Source of the DNA: Atherinomorus stipes
Taxonomy: Eukaryota; Chordata; Actinopteri; Atheriniformes; Atherinidae
Direction: 5' to 3'
NCBI GenBank assembly: GCA_023101725.1
Contig: JALJCO010013699.1
Location: 1 to 64,000 of the forward strand
Length of the DNA: 64,000 nucleotides
The notes beneath the pieces were generated by a model that saw only the letters and a program-made list of their open reading frames with translations, was not told the DNA's origin and did not search any database. The position numbers and the translations under genes were made by a program. How positions within the stretch are numbered: position 1 is the stretch's first letter; each line of letters begins with the position of its first letter. Below, in pieces: positions 57,001 to 64,000 of the stretch.

Positions 57001-57790
57001 TTATAGTTGGTTGGTGTGTTAAGCTGCCAAGAGGAGGGTGGACAGCCGCTGTGGAGTCGAAACTTTATAGAGCCTGTAATAATCATGGGTCTAATTATGG
57101 AATGTGTTTCTATATTAAACCCACCAGTGTCCCTAGATTGTGTGATTGTCCTCCAATCTCCGCATTCTGGTGGCCCGGCTAAGGCCGCAATGACAAGCTG
57201 CTGTGGGGAAGCACGAGGCGTGTAGTGGTGACCTAAGCGGGAGGTTTCTGGGAAGGCTGGCGAGCCTCGCCCGGGACGGGGGGGGAAGCCATTTTCAGCT
57301 ACGATCTGCTGAACTCCAGGCAGCACACTGATGTGGCCGGGCTCCGGTTTCAGCGGTTTTACATTGTTTGGGCTTTTTCAAAAACAAACTCTTACTGGAA
57401 AGGGACCGTGAGAAATGTAGTGTTTCTGGCTTTTCCACTGGATCATTTCAAAAAAGAAAGAAGGAGATGAAAAAAAAGCCAATCATTAAGAGGCATGATG
57501 GGAAATATGTTTTTTTTTTATTTGGAATTGCGGTGTATGAGGTGAGAGAGAGGGAAAATGTAAAAGAGAGACGGCATTGAAAACAGGGCTTTCTGAACGG
57601 GGCCTCACAATGCAGGCCTTGTGCTGTGATTTGGTCTGTCCTCACCGAGCTGAGCGGAGGAATGGAAAAGATTATCCACAGGAATGTCTGGGGTGCCCTC
57701 AAACGGAGCGGGCCGCGTGACTGGCCAATAGGAGCGAGGCCTGCAGAGCGGCGGGCTAATTTTTTCCTGATGAACTCAGCCGCCTGCTTC
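57001..57790. promoter_or_regulatory. GC-richer intronic block with ATTA and CCAAT words
   Basis: The block is richer in G, C and CpG than its surroundings. It holds TAATAATCATG and TCTAATTATGG (about 57077-57100), and GGCCAATAGGAG (about 57723), a CCAAT-box-like word. No gene is readable on either strand. This is a possible enhancer or alternative promoter; the evidence is composition and motifs only. Confidence 0.25.
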
Positions 57791-59204
57791 ACAATGCAGT
57801 CTGATTGCCAGGGCTGAACTCACATATGGTCCGTGTTTGGAGGGTCCAAATGACAGGACCAATCCTGCCTGAAGAAAGAAGGGTGGGGGGTGTGGATGTA
57901 TGTTTTCTAGTGACACCCCCCCACCACCACCCCTTTTTTATAGCTGTGGAAGTCCTCGACTTGAATGCACCTGAAATGTAAATTGACTGCCTTTCACTTT
58001 TTGATGAAGTGTACCCTGCTGCTTTAAAAGCATCACCTTGTTGGACTGTTTCCCAAAAATTCTCCCCAAAGTCCATTAAAGAATTATCTCACTGAGTCAC
58101 AAACCCTCCCAGTTATGGAGCAGCCCGTTCAGTATTCCTGTTTGGAGAGAAGCTCCATTTCCCCTCCAAGTATTGCATGTTTACGCACCCATTGTTTTTC
58201 CATGTTGCTCTCCGCAATAAGCCATGTGGTGGGCCTCCGGAGAGAGGCAGCATGTGTTTGTAGACCTTGTGGTCACACAGCAGGGTTTAAAAGCAGCAGT
58301 TGGGGTAGATGGTGTGAAGGAGGCCAAAGAGAGCAGTTCTGGAAAAAAGTAGTGGGGTAATAGAGGGGGTGGACGTTGGGTTAAAGTGGGCCCTGACTCC
58401 TCAAATTTCCCATCACGGGGTCCTGCAGAGGTGAGGAGGGTCACTGAGAGGGGGCTCATTATCCTCAGCATGCTCCTCGCTCCCTCCGCTGTAATTGGCT
58501 GGCTGGAGTCCACTCTCTTCCAGGCTGCTTCCTGCTAAGTCAGGAGCCAGAGAGGCTGGAGGACGCCGTGCTGCTGTTTATGGGTGCTGGGGATGCAGTG
58601 ATTTGGGATGCGCAAGCAAAACAAAGGAAAAGGAAAATCACAGTTCATCCTGAGCAAATGCTAGCTAATCTGTTTTTAATCGCAAATTGTGTGTGTACTT
58701 AAAACCAGAAGACTGGGGTTTGTCATAACTGGGATAAGAACTGCCAGATTGGATTATTACTTAGCTGCTTGGTTCAGTATGAAACTTATCAGTTAACATG
58801 AGTTATGTTAGCTATGCTCTCATAGGTTCATTAGAGAGTATGAATCCCCGGAAAGAGGGTATTTTTTTGTTTGTTTTAAAACTGGAACTGGATTGGAGAA
58901 ATCAAATAGAATGACATTATCAGGAGAAGATTTATCCCTGTCCTGATCCGCCATGTCCCTAATGCATTACAATGTAAACAATAGCACTTTGCAATCTGCC
59001 TCAACTCCTTCTGCTCTGTTTTGTTATTAGATCTTTTTATATCTTCACCCATATTTAAACTAGTCTATCTGTTTAATTTTTATTTCCTTATTTATTTGTT
59101 CATTTATGTGTCTATTCATTCATTTTATTATTCATGTAATTATTTACTGAATCAGTTGCTGCTTCAAGACTCTTACTTGGATTGATGGTCATATAGATAA
59201 TTTC
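57791..59204. other. Intronic stretch
   Basis: No gene or named repeat. The ending is T/A-rich with several ATTT and ATTC words (59070-59150). Confidence 0.45.
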
Positions 59205-59331
59205 CGCTTGACGTCATCACCGTGCCCATCGCCATTTTTTGGCCATTAAGCGGTCACAACCTACAGGCCACCTGTGGATAGACTGTACGTGTTTCATCGG
59301 TAGTCCTGTTCCTAGTTGTAAAACATTAACA

Positions 59332-59541
59332 ATGGTTCACTGTTGTGTTCTCAGTGGATGTAAAAGCTGTTCTACTGACCCCACGCGGCAAAAGTTTTTG
59401 TCCATTCCAGCCATACGTTTGACCAAGGGCGCGAGGACAAAAGATCTTTCAAGACAAAGACGGTCATTGTGGCGAGCTCGGACTGCTTAAACTTCCAGCT
59501 CTCGAAACACTCTAAAGTGTGCTCTGATCACTTCATCACAG
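59332..59541 (+). pseudogene. THAP zinc-finger exon, frameshifted
   Basis: THAP domains are DNA-binding C2CH zinc fingers shared by cellular proteins and P-element transposases. The frame starts MVHCCVLSGCKSCS (C-x4-C pair at residues 5 and 10), continues with the conserved proline in FLSIPAI and the invariant tryptophan in RRSLWRAR, then stops after RARTA. One base further back the domain resumes from 59487 as LNFQLSKHSKVCSDHFITG, giving the C-x2-H pair and the usual HF. A single-base loss between 59475 and 59487 explains the break. The exon ends at a GT donor (59542). No downstream transposase part is readable. It is a dead copy, probably of transposon origin; a decayed THAP gene is the alternative. 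Confidence 0.65.
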
Positions 59542-59786
59542 GTATGATGTAGATCAATTTGTGGTCTGATTACATGTGGATTTGTACTTTCAGCTCCTCC
59601 AGCGTGTACGAGCTTTTACATGTTACCAGGTAATTCAAAGTGTCAGCATAGGCAACTTCGGGAAAGTGTTCGGTCTCTCAACCACTCACTTGGGGCGAAG
59701 TCGTCATCGTATGGATCTCTGTCACCGATAAGTCCAAGTTTTTGACTGTACCTTTCCCAAGATGCGGCATTCAAACTGTCCCTGTA

Positions 59787-59788
<2 letters not shown>

Positions 59789-59824
<36 letters not shown>

Positions 59825-59843
59825 CTTCCTTCCTTCCTTCCTT
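59789..59843. repeat. (CT)16 and (CCTT)n microsatellite
   Basis: A CT run at 59789-59820 passes straight into CCTTCCTT-type repeats. Confidence 0.9.
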
Positions 59844-60041
59844 GGTCTTTTTAGAAAGTGACGAATCATGTTGCTGGCAAGCTCTACATCAGTATTGTTA
59901 CATGTTACGTTGTTTACCTCTTTTGACCCAAAAAATGGCGGACAGGCGCCAACATCTGGGTTTTGGCTGACAGTGAAAAGGGTCTATTTAAGGCCTGTAT
60001 TAAAGGTTGAGATTCAGAGGCTGTGATTTTCTTTTTAAAGG

Positions 60042-60666
60042 ATAAGTTTTCTAGGAGTATATATGTGGAATTACTCACTGGTAAAGTTTCTGTATCACTT
60101 TGCGTCCTTCGGAAGATATAACTTGATTCACACTTCAGTGTACATCCAGTGATAATGGCGGAGATGGGCAGTGACTATATAAGACATTATCTGCAGTAAA
60201 ACTCCTTGATTTTTGCCAATACTTTAAGTAGAATGAAAAAACGAACAAGTACTATTGTCCTGTGAGTCCAGATTTAGCTTTACGTTAGTTATCAGGTAGT
60301 TCTAGACACCTTTCGGGGCCGCGCGTTCACGATGCGCGCTTCCGTAGTTCAGCTGAGAAGAGCAGCTCGCTGCCCAGACAACAACAAAAACACAATTTGC
60401 GAAACTCTGAACTCAGAAGACAATAGTACTCATTCGTTCGTTCATTCTACTTAAAGCATTGATGAAATGAAGTTGTTTTGCTGCAGATAATGTCTTATAT
60501 AGTCGCTGCCCCGTCTCCGCCATTATTACTGGATGTACACCAAAGAGCGAATCAAGTTGTATCCTCCGAAGGACTCAAAGTGATGCAGAAACTTTACCGG
60601 TGAGTAAATGTATGTATAAACTCCTAGAAATAAGGTCCAAGTTGGAAAAAAAAGAAACTTATCTAT
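60042..60666. mobile_element. Foldback element with about 220-bp inverted arms
   Basis: The left arm (about 60042-60262) and right arm (about 60419-60666) are inverted copies: GGTAAAGTTTCTGTATCACT against AGTGATGCAGAAACTTTACC, GTGTACATCCAGTGATAATGG against CCATTATTACTGGATGTACAC, and GTACTATTGTCC against GACAATAGTAC. The left arm lacks about 20 bp present in the right arm. The 150-bp centre has CpG-rich words (ggccgcgcgttcacgatgcg). It is non-coding; a half copy lies at 31258-31515. Confidence 0.75.
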
Positions 60667-63600
60667 TAAATTCTTAACTGTATTCATGATTGACTGACTG
60701 AATGAGAGAGTAATGCATAAAGAACATAATCTCTCAGCTTATACTTTGCATCATATGGAGATGCATGTACACCGATATGAACCGTCCATGATATCCAGCA
60801 GGATTCCCTCATGAGACATGGCCTTGGCAGAGGTGGAGGGCTGCGCCCTGCTGCAGATTCATGGCAGTCATTCGTGGCTGGCCACTAGAAATCAGAGCGA
60901 CTAAGCCTTTGATAACTTTCTGATCCGTTAATCCCCCTACAGCACCGTCGGAGTGAAATGCTATCTCATTGTTGCAGCTCAAACCCTGTAGAGAGCCAGG
61001 AGAGAGGGCCACCAGGGACACAGCATGCACGGGAGGTGGTCATATCCCTGCCATAACGCACACTCATTGTCATCTCCATGGTGGCAGAAATGAAGAATTC
61101 TCAAAGGCTTATTAATATGGGTTTAAATTTGAGTCGTGGTTGTGCAAAGGAAGCAACATTTAAATTTAAAATATCAGGAGTACAGCATAATTTAAACCCA
61201 ACATGTGCTGTTTTTTTGTTTTAAATGCATTTCCTGTTTCTATTTTTAGCTATATTTAGGCTGCCTGTGATATATTCTCTCAGAGGCGCTTTTCACAGAT
61301 GAGGTGAAACTCCATTGTGCCACAGATTCCAGCGCTCCTCTGAGTTTATCCTGACCCCTTGAGTCAGATTAACAGTACATTTTGTGAGGCTTTGCATCTA
61401 GAAATGGGGAAGGGGGGGGGGGGAGACCCTGCATTTTTTATTAACATCAATTAAACATGAATAAGCAAGTTCTCATTCTTCGGGCCCCATGTTGCCTAAC
61501 ACAGAACAGTATGTTAATCACAGTGAAGAACGTTGGGATCCGCTGGAATATATGGGCAAATTAACCAAAGGCATGAATATAAATGAGGATGTACATCTTA
61601 ACCCAGATATCTCACTACTGATTCTGTCTCTGCTATGGCCAACTGTTAAAAAACACCAGAATCAGCCTGCAGCGCGACTGCAGTAGTTCTGGCTCTTTAA
61701 GCCTGACCCCTAAGCAGCGTGTTTACATCTGTGTCGCTGACTAAGTGTTGAGGGACACTGGCCTCGACTAGCCACGGATAAACACTCCAGCATCAAGATA
61801 TGAAGAGAACTGCATGTGTGTCGGGATTTGCAGAGGAGCAGTAAGGCTGGCTCATGACACACTGCACTCAGTGCAAACAAACAGCAAGGCATCGTGCATG
61901 CAGATAAATATGCCGCAAGCTGGAATAGATCATAAAGCATGTATTCCCAATTAGAAGTGGCCATGTGTTATCATAGAAAACAATGACCAGCAACATGTAT
62001 ACAAAACGAGACGAGACTTTTTTTCGAAGTGCATTCCAGTATGGCACCCGTTTTGTTTTCTCTGTGTTCGCTAAGATGATTGAAAATGAGAAAAGTTTGC
62101 ATTGAGCATCTGGATTTGTTAATAGCAGCAGGAGTAGATATTTTGATAAGGTCAGACTAAAGGAAGAGGCTAATTTCTGTGATTTATTTCTCCCTGAAGT
62201 CTTATTTTCCCTCTGATCCATGCGTTTCCTGTTGTTATGCCTTGCTTACAATATCCGGCTTTCCTCAGCTTGTATTGAAGAACAACAACGTAAGAATGCG
62301 AGAACATTTATCTGAGCCTCAGTTATTTTCTTTATCACTTTTTTTACAAGTTGAATTGAGATCCATCACTTTCTGCATGCTTTTCTTTTTCTTTCTTTCC
62401 TTTTTTTTTTCTATCTCCAACCTGTTTAAGATGTTGCTTCGGAAGTTCAGGCTGTCCTTTAGCAGCAGACATGGAGCTTGATGCCGCCAGAAGCAGCTGC
62501 AGCTCTTTCTCTGTTCACCGTGGTCAGTCGCTTCTGTCCTCGTCAATGGGAATTTGAAGGGCAGTGGCAGCTACACCCCTTCTGACTCTGCGCTCCCTCT
62601 CCACCCCTAGAGGAGGAGAGGCAGGGGTGAGAGACACACACAGACAGTCAGGGATGTTGGGGCAGAGAGAGGGGAGATGACTGTTGGTATTTTGACACTA
62701 AAGTGATTTGACATGCTTGGCATTATAGCTGGCTTGGCGGTGGGGGGAGGGGGAAGCGGCGCAACCGAGCGCTTGATCCGAATGTCACCAACGCCGATCT
62801 CATGAAGTGGAAGGTTGGAGCGTTGCACCTGCCACCCCGGCCCGTACAGGCGCCCTCCGCAAAGGGCAAACCGGGAACTGTAGGACGCAGGAAGACATAT
62901 GTGTACGAGGGCAGCTGATGGAGGCAGGGTGGCGGAGTCCCGACCTCCCAATGTCACGTCTCGTCTGCACAGCAACAGGCCCACCCGAGTGTGCTAATGC
63001 AGGCCAGTACATGCTGGGATGTGAGAGGTGGAAGTGGGGGGAGAAGTGTTTGCAACTCCCACATGCTTTCTCCTCTTAGAGACGCTCCTTGAGGTGCGTG
63101 GAGAGAGCAAGGGTGGGAGTGATGGTAATGCAAAGGCTAATGGAAATGTCTTGTCGGGACTCGGCGTTGGCCTGAGAAGCTGGCTGCCCTCGAGGTGTGT
63201 GGACCGTAACCGCTGTAGCAACACTAAAGCCCCTGTTTTACCAAACAAACAGAACAACAACTTAGATGCAGGAGGTCTCAAAGTCTAAAAAATGAAGACT
63301 GCAGTGGTTGTTAGGGATTGGAGAAAAATCAAGATGTTTCTTCAAGCATCCCTAAAGTTAGAGTCCTACATCTTGGCTGCTTTTAGCCATCCTTTTTAAT
63401 GTTTCTAGCAAGTTCCCCACTCAATTAATTCCACAGATCACGCTATATTTGCTGACACCATTGAAGGATCACATCCTTGAAGATGTTAGCCAAGCTAGCA
63501 TGTTAAGTTTCTTCATTAAATTAGCATGATTGATTAAGACATTGGGCAGCTTTCCATGTGTTAAATTGTGCTAAGCAGAAACTTTAGCTTCACGTGGCTA

Positions 63601-64000
63601 ATTAGCATGAGTGGTTGGACAAAAGACCAAATACTATCGAACCAGTTTTTCACACTGGTTTTTAAATCTGTAATAAATACTTGCTGTTGGCTAAAAAAAA
63701 CTCAGTTGAATTTTATATTCAACACAAAACACAGCAAATTTTAACTCTAGATTCCCTTTTGTTATAGTGCATTCCAGTTGTTAGAACTCATTTTTCCAAG
63801 GCCATTTTCCAAGGAAGTGACGTCATGAACTCGTTTTTTTTTGAGATACCAGCTCGTAATTTGTAGAGGACCCTGAGATTGTAGATTTAAAGATGGCTGC
63901 GTCCAGTTCCATTGTTGTTTATTAAATTTCTATACAAGATATTTTCTGTTTATAAATTTCAAGTGTAAACAGCACCGAGTTGATCAGTCTCACGGCAGTT
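60667..64000. other. Intronic stretch to the window end
   Basis: No gene or named repeat is recognised. There is a G11 run near 61413. Open frames near 62607-63288 overlap on both strands and show no domain, consistent with GC-richer single-copy sequence at about 62740-63200. Confidence 0.45.

Larger units (their letters stand above)
59205..59965 (+). mobile_element. Putative THAP-domain transposon remnant
   Basis: The segment carries a THAP-type exon (59332-59541) and is bounded by inverted-repeat-like words: CATCGCCATTTTTTGGCC (59227-59244) on the left and GACCCAAAAAATGGCGGACA (59925-59944) on the right. A (CT)16 run followed by CCTT repeats lies inside. No catalytic domain is readable, and target duplications were not confirmed. 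A P-element/THAP9-like origin is inferred. Confidence 0.45.
53736..64000 (+). other. rxra: rxra intron continuing past the window
   Basis: Starts with GTAACT if the candidate exon is used. No later RXR exon is visible before the window ends. Confidence 0.4.

Noticed and set aside
56904..57326. 140-codon minus-strand open frame in a GC-rich block
   Set aside because: No domain and no gene context; treated as a composition effect within a possible regulatory block.
1..64000. CRISPR array, bacterial operon, rRNA or viral gene set
   Set aside because: No regularly spaced identical repeats with unique spacers, no operon-like gene packing, no rRNA words, and no retroviral or viral protein motif was recognised.

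Overview
The window reads as nuclear DNA of a ray-finned fish, probably a percomorph teleost. It has low coding density, no bacterial operon structure, many microsatellites, and a dense load of teleost-type repeats: Tc1/mariner, hAT-like and piggyBac-like miniature elements, a tRNA-derived SINE, LINE-type fragments, a foldback element and a THAP-domain remnant. No rRNA, functional tRNA, CRISPR array or complete protein-coding gene is visible.

One host gene is recognised. At 16832-16859 (+) a 28-nt coding start encodes METKPFLSL plus one base and is followed at once by a consensus GTAAGT donor. It lies in a CpG-enriched region and matches the peptide start and phase-1 splice position of the retinoid X receptor alpha gene (human start MDTKHFLPLD). 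No RXR A/B, DNA-binding or ligand-binding exon is found downstream, so about 47 kb (16860-64000) is read as the very long 5' intron of an rxra gene that continues past the window. A previously unnoted candidate is an in-phase, stop-free 114-nt exon at 53622-53735, with a long pyrimidine tract and good splice sites. It would insert 38 residues at the point where, from memory, zebrafish Rxra also carries extra residues.

Layout. 1-16.4 kb: upstream intergenic DNA with an hAT end, two adjacent TTAA-flanked piggyBac-like MITEs, a diverged repeat pair (3.0-3.6 and 5.9-6.4 kb), a LINE-type fragment, a tandem array with tRNA-Glu-like cores (9.83-10.78 kb), a Tc1-type MITE, a SINE and a decayed Tc1 element. 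16.4-17.4 kb: promoter and first exon. 17.4-31 kb: mostly single-copy intron with a nuclear-receptor motif cluster near 21.5 kb. 31-33 kb: half of a foldback element, nested hAT-like elements and a SINE fragment. 36.5-40.2 kb: homopolymer-rich, doubtful consensus with a nested insertion. 41.6-49.3 kb: a dense repeat island, including a three-layer nest at 45.3-46.8 kb and a Tc1 element with a broken transposase at 48.1-49.2 kb. 49.3-59.2 kb: mostly single-copy intron with an ATTA-rich repeated motif at 50.5 kb and the candidate exon at 53.6 kb. 59.2-60.7 kb: THAP remnant and foldback element. 60.7-64 kb: single-copy intron.

No unfamiliar multi-gene system is present. The observations most worth following are the candidate rxra cassette exon, the insertion-order stratigraphy of the repeat nests, and the candidate regulatory motif clusters inside the rxra intron. 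All family names come from sequence memory without a database search.
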